Part shown: positions 36,986-48,100 of the stretch, in pieces
How positions within the stretch are numbered: the first letter of the stretch is position 1
How the letters are laid out: every line of letters starts with the position of its first letter
Origin: Ficedula albicollis
Lineage: Eukaryota > Chordata > Aves > Passeriformes > Muscicapidae
DNA: 64,000 nt
Direction: 5' to 3'
Assembly: GCF_000247815.1 (NCBI RefSeq)
Contig: NC_021700.1
Coordinates: forward strand, 19,928,885 to 19,992,884
Program-made: the position numbers and the translations under genes
Notes under the pieces: generated by a model
What the model was told of the DNA's origin: nothing
Database searches by the model: none
The model's input: only the letters and a program-made list of their open reading frames with translations

Positions 36986-38376
36986 CAGAGAGGTACCCTC
37001 TGGAGTCCCTTCCACTACAGCTCTGTCTTCTGGGGAAGTGTGTGTAAATCTGCACACAGGGGCAGGGGTTGGCCAGGCAGGTCATGGCCAGGCTCACACC
37101 ATGCAGGGAGGGCTGAATGGATCTGGGGTCCCGCAGGAGACCCTTCTTATGGCCCTGTGCCTTGGTGCAAGGCAGGTCTGCAGAGGAAGCACCGGCACAT
37201 CCCCCTGCAAGGAGAAAGCAGTTGTGTCTGGGTAGGTGTGCTACAGCCCCTCATTCAGGGGCAGAATTTGGTGAGAGGGCTGCAGTGTCAGAAGGCAAGC
37301 TGCACTGTCTGGGGAGGCAGCACGAGCTCTGCTCCTGAGTGCTGGAGCACTCATCACCCTCTGGGCCTGCAGCTAGGCTCTCACCACAAAACAAAACAGG
37401 CTCTCAGCTTCCAACCCAAATTCATGTGTCAGAGCATAAATGACAGTGCTGCTCTGCCTTGTGGGAAATCCACTTCACCTTGCTCACATGGAGCTTGGCT
37501 AGTCTGGACACAATAAGGGCTGCCTCTGAAGGGAGCCAGGCTCAGGTTCTCCCCACCAAAGACTCACATCTGACACTGATGAGCTGAAAAGGTTTTGGAG
37601 CCAGCTGTGGCTGGCTCTAACCAGCCTTGTCTCACTGAGGTCAATCAGTGAGTCATCAAATTAGGAAGCTCGCTCAGATTGCTTTGCCCTGTCTGTATGC
37701 CATTCTCAATTAAAACTGGAGAGTTTTTATTCTGTATGAGGCAAAACCAGACTCTGATGCCAAGGCCAGTGACAATTACATAGTGCATGAAGGAGGTGCC
37801 ATCCATAGAAACCTATGATCTGAAGATTACTTTCTTGGAATTTCCTCTTAGGCATGATTCAGACAGCCAGCCCTGGGGGCAATAAGATGGCATTCTTCCC
37901 TCTGGAACAATTTCAAGTAGATTTTGAGATTGCTGAGTCTCTCACTGCTGGGTTTATAATTCCTGCCTAGACCCTTACCATTTCATTAGCTACACAAAGC
38001 AGGAATTAAACCAAGTAATTTGTCCTGCTCTCATTCTAGTGTCTGAGAAAGCAGAACATCTCAAGAGGCGATCAGGGAAAGGCTCAACATGATCACCTCT
38101 GCTGCTGGCTCAACCAACACCCTAAATATCCTGATAGTCACGATACAAATTGTCATCTGAGAAGACTTAGAACAGTCCAGCAGGCAGGGACCTAGCAGTG
38201 GGGTGGAGGGCACAGTGCCGTGATATGACATTCATCAAAGACTGGCCTGGCAGCTAGGACACCACTCAGAGGCAGTGATAGGCATCAGAGCCACAGGAAA
38301 ATAGCCCTGAATAAAGGTGTATTTCTGCAGGACAGGAGTGCTTGTGAAGCTGGGGAAGAAGCGACATGGAAATTGG
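36986..38376. other. No gene recognised
   Basis: The block contains a 188-codon open frame (36950-37516 +). It is Trp/Gly/Ser/His-rich without a domain, overlaps other open frames, and begins inside the old LINE fragment. I regard it as a chance frame in GC-richer sequence. Confidence 0.5.
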
Positions 38377-38863
38377 TGTCTTGGGTTGCAATACAGAGTG
38401 TGACAAGAAATGTGGATTCTATCACCACCTGTTAAACCGGGTGGGATAGTGATTCCTTATCTCCGTGGCACATACTATCTGCTAATGGACCATCTTTAAA
38501 ACCAGGTGGGGCAATCTTCTATATCTTTTCCACAACCCATCCTTCCTCCAGGAAGATATTGTCTGTTAATGGCCCATTGATTCTCACTGCAAAACTGATA
38601 AAATTACATCATCCCATTGGGAGATGCTCCAGCCAGGGGGAGGAGCCAAGCCTTTCCTACCTAGATAAAAACTGAGATTTTGAACACCAAGACATTTTCC
38701 ACAACCCATCCTTCCTCCAGGAAGATATTGTCTGTTAATGGCCCATTGATTCTCACTGCAAAACTGATAAAATTACATCATCCCATTGGGAGATGCTCCA
38801 GCCAGGGGGAGGAGCCAAGCCTTTCCTACCTAGATAAAAACTGAGATTTTGAACACCAAGACA
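38377..38863. mobile_element. LTR-like element with 8-bp terminal inverted repeats
   Basis: The left end is TGTCTTGG (38377-38384). The sequence CCAAGACA, its exact inverse complement, occurs at 38687-38694 and again at 38856-38863. The interior has diverged internal repeats resembling retroviral U3 enhancers: 'aaaccgggtgggatagtg' versus 'aaaccaggtggggcaatc', and 'gctaatggaccat' versus 'gttaatggcccat'. A TATA-like 'tagataaaaac' lies near the right end. The closest reading is a songbird-type LTR of about 318 bp whose right half is tandemly repeated. The sequence after 38863 ('ccactggattccagagg') also looks like LTR R sequence, so the element may extend further and the right inverted repeat may be fortuitous. 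I found no target-site duplication. Confidence 0.55.
38526..38863 (+). repeat. Exact tandem duplication, 2 x 169 bp
   Basis: Copy 1 is 38526-38694 and copy 2 is 38695-38863. I find no mismatch over the full 169 bp. Both copies end precisely at the putative LTR terminus 'caccaagaca'. The unit carries the TATA-like word, so that word is doubled. Confidence 0.95.
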
Positions 38864-40502
38864 ACATTCTTTCCACTGGATTCCAGAGGAAAACCGGACC
38901 TGAAAATTTCTTCAATGCAATCTTGAGGGAAGTGAATGAGACATGGAGTTTTGCAGAAAGATGTCAGAAGTGCTGAAGTTTGTAAACTGAGTGATCAAAG
39001 CATGATAAATTTGAACCAACTCTACCAGAACCAGTTTTATTTAGTCCAGTGAAGGTTTCCTGAAGGGAAAGTCATTGCACTGCTGATTCCTGGCAGCTCC
39101 ACCTCCTCTCAATACCAGATCCTGTGCACCGCGAAGGATGGGGATTAATTTGGTCATTGTCAGTAAATACACTATGTCTGGCTTTCTTCCATCCCCTGCC
39201 CCTCAAGGGTGTGGTCACTGCACTGTTCCCGTGAAAAGCAGGGGCTGTGGACTGGGCTGCCCGTGGGGCTCCTGGCAGCCAAACTCTGAGGAAGCAGGCA
39301 TGCTGTAGCTGTTCCTGAGCAGGTAGAACCATGACTTCCCCAAGAGCTAGCGCAATTTGCAAGCAAGGCCCAGAACCCCTGCTTTTCATGATGATAAATA
39401 ATTTAGCTGCTTAAGATAAACTGTAGCCAACTGAAGTTCGTGGGAACTTTGCTACCAAATGAATGGAGCTGAGATATCACCTAGTGAATGCAGGCATTTT
39501 TGAGATACATTGATCATCTTTTTCCCTCAGCTGAAGACTTTGGAGTGTATTTTGAAAGGGAAACACCTTTGCACAGAGAATGTAAGAAATGGATGGAAGG
39601 AAAACCTTGTTATTTTTTTCATTTGAGCCTGTGTGCAAATTTATTATTAACTTTTAAGAACTCCAGAGCAAATTACTTATTTCTGAATACCTTGGGATAT
39701 ATGTTAAGATCCAGTCCTAATTTTTCTTTCAGTGATGATTGATCTTTCTGAGTATTGTAGCTTGATTCCACTGGGTCCTTTAAAACTTAGGAGCAAAAAC
39801 ACTATGGTATTGCTTTTGCATTGCAGTTTTGCTACTTTGTTAATTTTGGATCTAGTCCTAGATGAAGCAAAATTATTGAACTTGGTTTTACTTAGGTCTC
39901 TAATTTCTGTAGCTCCTCTATTACCATGTAGCAGGGCACCATATATGCACAATAAATAAATAATACAACACTGAAGGCTCTAACAAATCACAAAATACAT
40001 CATTAAAAATTGAGAAATAAATATCCCTCTCTTACTTAAATAGAGATTGATTTCATAATGTGGAATGCTGAGGAAAGCTGCTGGAAATTATATATGGGAG
40101 AATACACTGTAATGGATGATTATCCTCCCCAGTTAGAAAAATAAAAAAAACAAATACCAGTGAATGAATGTATTTGTCATATGGAAACTGAGCTCCTTCC
40201 TCATGGCCCAGGTAGGGTGCAGTGCTTGCTTCAGTCCTTTGCTTCAGTAGGATGGTGTATCTGCCCAGCAAAAACACCAAAATGACACAACGTGGTGCTC
40301 AAGGCTTACTCTTTACACCTTAAACTCTGCAGTGGAGCACATGAAGAGGTTTCAGAAATGAGGCATAGGCAGTGCCCTCCCTTGGTTCCTGGGACACCTC
40401 TCAGTGGTTTTCCCCAAACCTTGGTAGAGGGTCCCTGGCAGGATGGAAACACACCTGGGACTTGATGTGCTGTGGGTCTGGTGTGGGTCCAGATCTGTGC
40501 TA
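38864..40502. other. No gene recognised
   Basis: The first part (to about 39060) may continue the LTR. The rest contains overlapping short open frames on both strands without recognisable families. Confidence 0.45.
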
Positions 40503-40605
40503 CATCCTTGGCAGAGGTTTGATCACTGCAGGGCACAAGGATGAGCAGCAAAAGTTTGTTTGCTCCACCTCATGCCCCACAGCGATCAAACCTCTGCTCA
40601 GGTTG
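40503..40605 (-). ncRNA. Long imperfect hairpin; candidate structured RNA on the minus strand
   Basis: Left arm 40511-40547 pairs with right arm 40561-40597. The outer 14 positions (gcagaggtttgatc / gatcaaacctctgc) pair perfectly. Over the 37 aligned positions there are 30 Watson-Crick pairs and 7 differences, with a loop of about 13 nt (40548-40560). Five of the seven differences are transitions, and all five become G:U wobbles in a minus-strand transcript, whereas on the plus strand they are A.C mismatches. Three further pairs form outside a small internal bulge. The size is like a microRNA precursor. It could equally be a palindromic mobile-element remnant, and no expression evidence exists. 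Confidence 0.3.
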
Positions 40606-43600
40606 CAGCACAGTGGCAGAAATGTGGAGCAATGCTGAATTATCAAGTCTTTCTCGTTTTTCAATGGAAGGAGGGAACCATATGCTCAGTGCCTCATTAA
40701 AAGGCTTACAGCAGTCAAGCCCTAATCTCATTAAAGATGCCCTTTCCTCCTTGCCTCAGGCACCCTTTTACCCTTTCCCCTGAGCAGGAGGAACAGAGTC
40801 ACTCAGGGAGCTGGGCAATTCGCCTCTGCACAGTGGAAGGACCTGTGACAGATCCCCACCTTGCTGGATGTGGCCTCAATGGGCACATGCTTCTTTTGGA
40901 GTACAGCATCCCTACTGCAAAATCACACAGCTGCGCAGAGTCATTCTGAGTACAGCTGTTTTCCATTGCTGAATTTTAAAAAGTAACACTCAGAAGTTAC
41001 TCTTACACCTCTTTTTTTGTCAGTAGAGTTGTTTTAATTTAGCATTTAACCCACCCATTTTCTCTGACTCCTTCCAGTCCTGAAAGCCTTCAAGGAGGAT
41101 TTCCTGCCTCCCTGAACAGCTTGCTTCTGTGCTGAGCTCCACACCTAGCAAAGGAATGTTCCTGATGTCTACTCTGACTTCTCAAGGCACAGCTTAGAGC
41201 CATTGTTGATTTCTGTGCCAACTTTCAGGAAGAGTTTGGCTCTGTCATGTTTCTACACCCCCTTTGAGTTGTTGTAGGTGGTCACTCCTTTGCCGCGTCT
41301 CTTTTGAGTGAACATCAGCTCCTCAAGCCTCTCCTTGGCAGTCATATCTATCCTGGTAGTCGTCTCCTAGACCCCATTTCCAAATCCCTCCTTAGCTGGG
41401 CTCTATCCTGGGAGAGCAGTATCACTGAGTAGAGGGGAATGAAAGCATCCCTTGATCAAAAGTGTTATTCCATCTGATGCACTTCAGTGGGCATCTGGCC
41501 TTGCTCAGAGCAAGTGCCTGTACCTGCAGTCCACTCCAAGCCCTTCACTTCCACACTTCAGCAGGGTGGTGGCATAGCCTGGCACTGCCCAGCTGTGCTG
41601 TGCTTCTGGCTGTCCTGCCCAGAGGACAAACCCTCTGCTTCTCATGGATAAGCCTCATGGGGGGCTACTGCATGGCTTGAACCTCTGTTGTCTGGATTCA
41701 CACCCTCAGGTAGCTTACCTTTAAGGTGATTATAGACTGAAGTGCAGCTCTTGCCTGCCTAGGCTCATCTTCCTCATTTAGTGTCACCTGCAGATTTGCT
41801 GGGAGAGGGGGATTCTCTGTCACCATGTAGGCCACTGATTAACATACTCTACAGTTTTAGTATCACAGAAACTAGACCCTTCACATGGCTGGGCTTCAAG
41901 AGGCCACATTTCAATCTGTTACCCATGTTGGAGGCTGAAGAATGGCAGCACAACCTCACCATCCAGGACAGTGCCCAGCTTTACCAAACACAACTCTCTA
42001 TTTCCCTGTTCCCCTCCTATTCCTATTCAGCCCTTACCCTCGCACAGCCTTTTTCTTTGTGAGTCAGAGTTGGGCTCTGCATCCCTGTACTGAATTTCCT
42101 GCTGAGAGTGCCATGGAGAGGTTTCAGTGGGCATACAGGTTTTCATATTATTTACCTAGGAAGTAGAAGGATTAAAGGGATTGCCTTATTAACTGCTACC
42201 CAAATGCTCTATATCAGCAACAACATTTTTATCTATTCATATAGCCACCATTTAACCACTCACAGACAGCTCTTATGTGCACTAGAATTGGAATGTATTT
42301 TGTAGGATGACTGCCGCTGACAGCACACCAATCCTGGCAAACCTTATGGCAACAATTCATCACAAATGTCCCTTTGTTATGAAACCATTTGCTTTGAACT
42401 CAGTGTGCTGCAACATTGAAACAGGCAGCACGACACAAGCTTTTCCGAACCGTGATGTGACATGCATTTCTCCTCTTTTCCACTCCTATTGTCCTGCAGG
42501 GAGACACACTGCCATCAGTGTCTGAAGGGATGGACTTTGCAATTTTGATGTTGCTAAAGAACAGAAGAGAACTAATTACCCTTTGTGATGTGAATGATAA
42601 TTACAATATGGAAAGGGTATTTATTCAACACATGAATTACATTTAGGGCTTCAAATATAAACATCACTGAAAGTTAAAAAATATACTTCTCCAAGCGCTA
42701 TTTTTGCAAGGCTTTTATTTGCTTAAACACCTTTGTTTTTACAGTAGATGCTACTCAGTTGTAATGTGAAAACATTATATAACCTTTAACAGGTCATTCT
42801 AAAATTAACTGCTTAGGTACAAGATATTTATCTAAAGAGCTGTCTTGATTGACTAGAGTCTCTTAGGGTAGGGTCCCTGCTTCATCTCAACAATATAATA
42901 GCAGGGTCAGGATGATTCTCCATGTGATGGAAGCCTGCAGTTTTCAGTGTTCAAGGACAGGGGGTGTCATTGCAGGGCCAGTTCCATGCTGGCACGTCCT
43001 GCCAGCTTTTGGCACAAGAGCTATGGGACCTTGACAACAGCACACTGTGAGCTGCCTGGGCTAACCAACCCAGCAAGCTTCTTCAAGGGGCACACAGGAC
43101 CTGTAAATACTGTAAATGCCACCCAGCCACCCAGTCTGACACAGCAGGGAGGAAGGGCCAAGACTGGCAGAGAGGATCAATAGCCTTCTCCTGGTCCTTG
43201 CTGTGGTGTCATGCTGTTGTGTCTTGACAGCATGGGCAGGTCAGGCCAGAAACATGGCAGGGGTGCAAAGGTGTAAAGAGAAACAAACCTATTCACATCC
43301 TGATTTCTGCTCCATGAGAGTCATCTCCATCTCAGGACGTCCTGAGAACATTGTTCCTTCACCACGGGCACAGTTGTGCATGAATGTGGGTCTAAACAAG
43401 ATGAGCTGGCACTAGTGGCTAATGCAGCTGCAGCAGTCAGCTCTCTGACAAAGCACCCTGTTGATCTTCCAGCTCTGTGTTCTACTTCCCAATTCATAAC
43501 CTGAAAACAGACGTGGGCGCTATGTACTTCTTTCCTCCCACCTCTTCCTACATGCTCTGCAGCTCCCACACGACAGGAAGCTGTCTGGCAGTTTCTTGCC

Positions 43601-44848
43601 TTTTTTCTTGTAAGAGAATCCCTGGAGTCCTGTTCTTTAGCTCAGGGAGCAGCACACAGAGATATCCAGGAGTCTCCCATGATAAAACTAGCATCCAGTC
43701 CTGCTCTGTCTGTGCCTCCTTTTCCTTTTGCCCTCATTTCCCTGTCTCATCCAGTGATTTCCATCTCCTGCAGCAGCTCTGAAGCCAGCAGTGAGGCTGC
43801 CTCATACTCAGGAGCAAGTGGCAGGGCAGATCTTCTCAGCCTGCATGGGAGATGGCAGCAGAAACAAGAACATTTGCGGGAGGGTTTGCTCAGGGGCAGT
43901 TTGAAGCTCACCTTTGTGCTTGTCTGGACAAGTGAGCTGTGGGGAATGAGCCCAGACTGGCATGAAACAGAGAGATCAGAGTGAGAAGATAGCAGATCCT
44001 GTCTTTTGTTCTCTGTCCTGCATGATGGCTAATTGCCAACTCCTTTATTACTTCCCAATATTTTCACTTTCAATGTTAACACCAGTGTTAATTAATAAAG
44101 ACAGTGTCTCTTTATTTATCAGAGCCAAGATGGCCAATCATTCTGGAAATAAAAGAGGCAAAATCCATTCCTTTTTACCCGTTTTGCATTCACAATCCCA
44201 CCATCCTGATTGGGCCCTCTGCTTCTTTACGGTTTCAGGACAGAATAAAATTTTGTTTAGCAAATTATTTTTGAGTCACCTTTCTTTTTGTAGAATCCAG
44301 GCATACCTTTCTGGGCTTCTCTGTCATAGGGTGACATGTGAAAAAATGCACTAAGTAATTTGATTCAGCAACTAAAAGCAAGGCATTAATTACACTAACA
44401 AATACCATGGGCATAAAATTAATTCTCTCATAGCTACACTGGTATGTTAAAGGAAGTATCACAGGTGATTAAAAACCGCTTGTGATGAGTCTCAGAAAAC
44501 TGGGGAACTTTGTAAACATGCTGACAAAGCACAGTTCTGCACCCTAGGTGTGAAGGGCCTGAGACCTTGCTTTACAGTGTAATCTGCAGTCACTGGGAAC
44601 ATGGGCAGGGGATTGTAGAATCACTGTGTAAGCAGATTGCATCAGTATTCACCTTTATACATCACCATCAGCTTCTGTTAGCTTTAATGAGTCTCCTCAA
44701 ATGTAATGCTGTATGGCATCAGCTCATGTTCTCTGTGACTTCTGAGGGTAATGGTGAGGAGGAACTCCTTAAGTTCCCAAGTATCAAACCTCATTTTTGA
44801 AGTTAACCCGTGTTCACAGCTTACAGCCTTAATATAAATTCTGACTTT
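40606..44848. other. No gene recognised
   Basis: Apart from the possible CR1 fragment at 41690-41905, nothing could be assigned. AT-rich sequence at about 42540-42860 holds homeodomain and SOX-type words (taattac, ctttgt, ataattac). It has the look of a conserved non-coding block, but that is only an impression. Open frames up to 130 codons (43962-44354 +) have no recognisable domain. Confidence 0.45.
41690..41905 (-). mobile_element. Possible old CR1 LINE fragment
   Basis: The stretch 'ttagtgtcacctgcagatttgctggga' resembles the minus-strand CR1 word 'tggtgtcatctgcaaacttgctgaggg' from the RT region. It is followed by 'cactgattaacatactctacag', in the place where CR1 copies have a 'cattgataaagatattaaacag'-type sequence. 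The match is diverged and its limits are unclear. Confidence 0.4.
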
Positions 44849-44884
44849 CTCTCTCTCTCTCTCTCTCTCTCTTACACACACACA
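44849..44884 (+). repeat. Compound (CT)n(CA)n microsatellite
   Basis: Twelve CT units followed, after 'ta', by four to five CA units. It lies 40 bp upstream of the triplicated 75-82 bp unit. Confidence 0.95.
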
Positions 44885-44923
44885 TACAAAACCAAAACAA
44901 AATACAAAATCTAAATAAAGAAT

Positions 44924-45156
44924 TCTTTTGTTTTCCTTTGGGTTATTGAAAAATTTAATTTCTAAACGGGCTGTAATAAAGCATGCTGATTTTTTTCGTC
45001 TTTTGTTTTCCTTTGGGTTATTGAAAAATTGAATTTCTCAATGGGCTGTAATAAAGCATGCTGAATTTTTTCCAAAGAATTCTTTTGTTTTCCTTTGGGT
45101 TATTGAAAAATTTAATTTCTAAACGGGCTGTAATAAAGCATGCTGATTTTTTTCGC
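44924..45156 (+). repeat. Triplicated 75-82 bp unit with A-B-A pattern
   Basis: Copies start at 44924, 44999 and 45081 with 'tcttttgttttcctttggg' and contain 'ctgtaataaagcatgctga'. Copies 1 and 3 are identical, including the preceding 'aaagaat'. Copy 2 differs at several positions (ttgaatttctcaatggg versus tttaatttctaaacggg, and a different 3' end). The word AATAAA in each copy is probably incidental. Confidence 0.93.
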
Positions 45157-48100
45157 TAACCTCAGAACACTAGATGGGAGACAGCAGTACCAGCCATCCT
45201 GGCCAGCCTGATGCTATCACAGGCAGTCACGTCATCAAATCCATCTCATTAACTTACAGTGCAGAGAACACAGGAGCTTCACTAACTGAGAAAATTTACT
45301 GGTGAATGAAGAGAATGAGGACAAAATAACAATTCACATACGTATAGTGGAACAGAAACAAAGCAGCTTTTATGGTCATGATATTGTCATACAATGCATG
45401 AGTCCAACAGATCTCTCAGGAATGCTATGCCTGTCTCCCAGCTATTTACACATCAGTGCCATAAAAATGTGTTTAAGAGGTACACAAGGAACACCGCCCT
45501 CAGAAAGCTGTTTTGAGAGCCATGAAATTTTCACATGAAACAGCAAGTTTCGGGTTTCATGGTCAGTCAGATGTGATTTTCTCTGCCTGGTCATCCTGGC
45601 AGAGCAGATCAGGTAAATATCTTGGGGGCACCTTGCCAGCAGAGTGATGTGGCCCATTGCAAGTCCCATCTTCATACATCCCAGATGTACTTCTTATCTG
45701 TGACTGAAGGCAGAGTGAGGGTTCCTTTACTGCATGTGTGCCCACCCTGCTGCTGAGCTGGGGTTACTGCTGCTTGTACTTCCTCTGGCAAAATGCACAC
45801 TAGGGAATTTAGGCTTTGCTCACAGCCTGAGTGAGCTTCCTCTTTTTTACCATTACTTAACTGTTTTATTCCTATTTTATTCCTGTTTTATTTGACCCTT
45901 CCTAGTCTAGCACCATTTTCACAACAGAGTTGTCTTCTACCTGTCAATAAAGATGGCTAATTAGATAAAGTTGTTTTTGTGAACCAACTGGCTCTGTTGT
46001 CTGTATAGCTGAGAGCAGGAGTGGGCTCTGTCAGCAGGCTGCAGTGACTCAGCAGAGTGAGTCCCTACTGCGGAGCATGGACAACAAGGGCAACCTTTTT
46101 GGTGGAAAAGGTTTGAAGAAAACTGTGCAAAATTCTTCCAGCTCATTAAAATGAAACCAGTACTTTAGAACAATATTTCAGGGAGAAGGGCTGCTTTGGT
46201 TTTTCACAGGTTTACAGAACAGGAAGTATTTGTCACCCTGAATAAGCTGTGAAAAAGTATTTTTAACTTGTTTAATTGCAACTGGCATTTTTGCAGCATA
46301 GCCAAATGCTAGAGGTGGCCAGCTCTCTGAAACATTATCATTACCAGGCTGGCACTATGGGATCCCTGCAGGACCCACTGAAGGCCAGTTTGTCACTCTC
46401 TTACCATTAAGCCATCTTTATCAACTGAGCTCCCTGCTTCATTTTAAGTAGCTGAACATTAAGGATTTTGCTCAAAACAGCATTAAAAGCAGGAATAACT
46501 TGGTTTTTACCATCAGAGAGGTTTTCTTTCCACTTAGCAATGATAAGATAATCATTACCTTTGCCATAAAGTAGTTTTCACCTTCCCCTTCTAGTTGCAT
46601 GCAACATGCAACATGCACAAATATATGAATTCCACTTACATGGTTTGGGGTGAGAAGTGCTTCTTATCTTCCAAATTCTTAGAACAAGACACTGACAACA
46701 ATTTTAAATCCTTTTCTCTTCATGGACTAATTTCTATTAAACCCCCTCCCCCACCCCTCAGTGAGGGGGTTTAAGACTGTGCTGGATAATAAACTGCCAT
46801 AAAAGTAGATAATTTGGGGATTTGTTCCTGTATTCATTATGATTCTAGGACCTCTCTCCCAATATCAACAGGCAACTGCCAGTTCCTTCTGTCTCCATGT
46901 GGCCCCTTCCTCATCACAGTGATGTTTTCCTTACTCCTGCAATAAAACATGACAACAGAAGCTAAGAGCTGTGAGTAATTGTCCCCAGCAGAGATTCTTT
47001 GGCACAGACTGTTGGGCCATGGTCATGATTGCAAACCAGCTCTGAGTCTGGAAGTAGCATGCATGCACACCGGCATCAGGGTAACATGACTATGGTTTAA
47101 GTCCAGGGAGAGGTGTCCTTAGGGGCTGTCCCACGGGGAAGCCAGGCAGCTCCCAGCAGCGTCCTTCTGTGCTGCTTTAGTCCCTGCACAGGTGCCCCAG
47201 GGCACACAGGGACAAGCAGAGCTGTCTGACACGGTGCTGCACCGCCAGGCAGGGCTGTGCCTGGAGCTGTGCTGTGCTGAAGCAGAGCTGAAATAGCTTG
47301 AAGGCTGCTGCCAGGAGCTGCTCTGACTGGGGATGCCATGAGAGTGGAAGGAAGGTGTTACTGATCACAACCATTTCTTCCACAGGGGAGCTAGGAAAAC
47401 AGTTTTTGAATGGATGGACAAACTGAGCATTTCCCTGGACCAATTCCCCAGGCTGTTTTCTTTATTAGCATCCATCCTTACATATTTTCTTTCCCCTTCA
47501 GACATACTATTGTTTCAGCTTTAACAAGATTGTAAAGTGTTTAAATCACCAAACATTGGACCAAATTAATATTTCTTTAATATCTTTTAATTTACCCTGT
47601 CTCTAAAAAGGGAACTACTACACTACAACAACATGATCAGATCAGTATCTTTCTAGTACCTCTACAGGAGTTTTCATATCATTCTTGTTTTCTACAAAAA
47701 CACAGTATGTTATTCAAATAAGGCCTTGTGATTTATAAGTTTGCTGCAACAGTCAATTCAAATTACAACTTGAATGGTCTTCTGCCATTATTACATTTTT
47801 ATTGTAAAAAGTAACACGTTCTGCCATTTGCTATTCTGGTTACAATCATGAAGAATTCGTGAGAATGAATATATTTTGTACCACTTTGTCCTCATTATAG
47901 TTTAATGACGTTCTCAAGAATGGATTAATGCAATGTCACTTTTCACAATTTATCCTGAGAAAAAAAATTAACATAGTTATGCAACTTCAGCAGGCAGTAT
48001 TCTCTGGCTATTTTGGTATGAGTCTAGAGATTTTATCAAGAAGAAAAATTGTAAGAAAATGTATAATTCTGCTTGAGACGGGACACAAAGGAAATTAGTA

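Noticed and set aside
36950..37516. 188-codon open frame on the plus strand
   Set aside because: No recognisable domain, composition typical of GC-richer non-coding DNA, overlapping frames of similar quality, and a start inside an old LINE fragment.
44924..45156. CRISPR-like array
   Set aside because: The three copies are directly adjacent, with no unique spacers, and the setting is a vertebrate genome.
47097..47340. GC-rich segment as a second CpG island or exon
   Set aside because: It is GC-rich but has few CpG dinucleotides, no promoter motif order, and no recognisable protein in its open frames.
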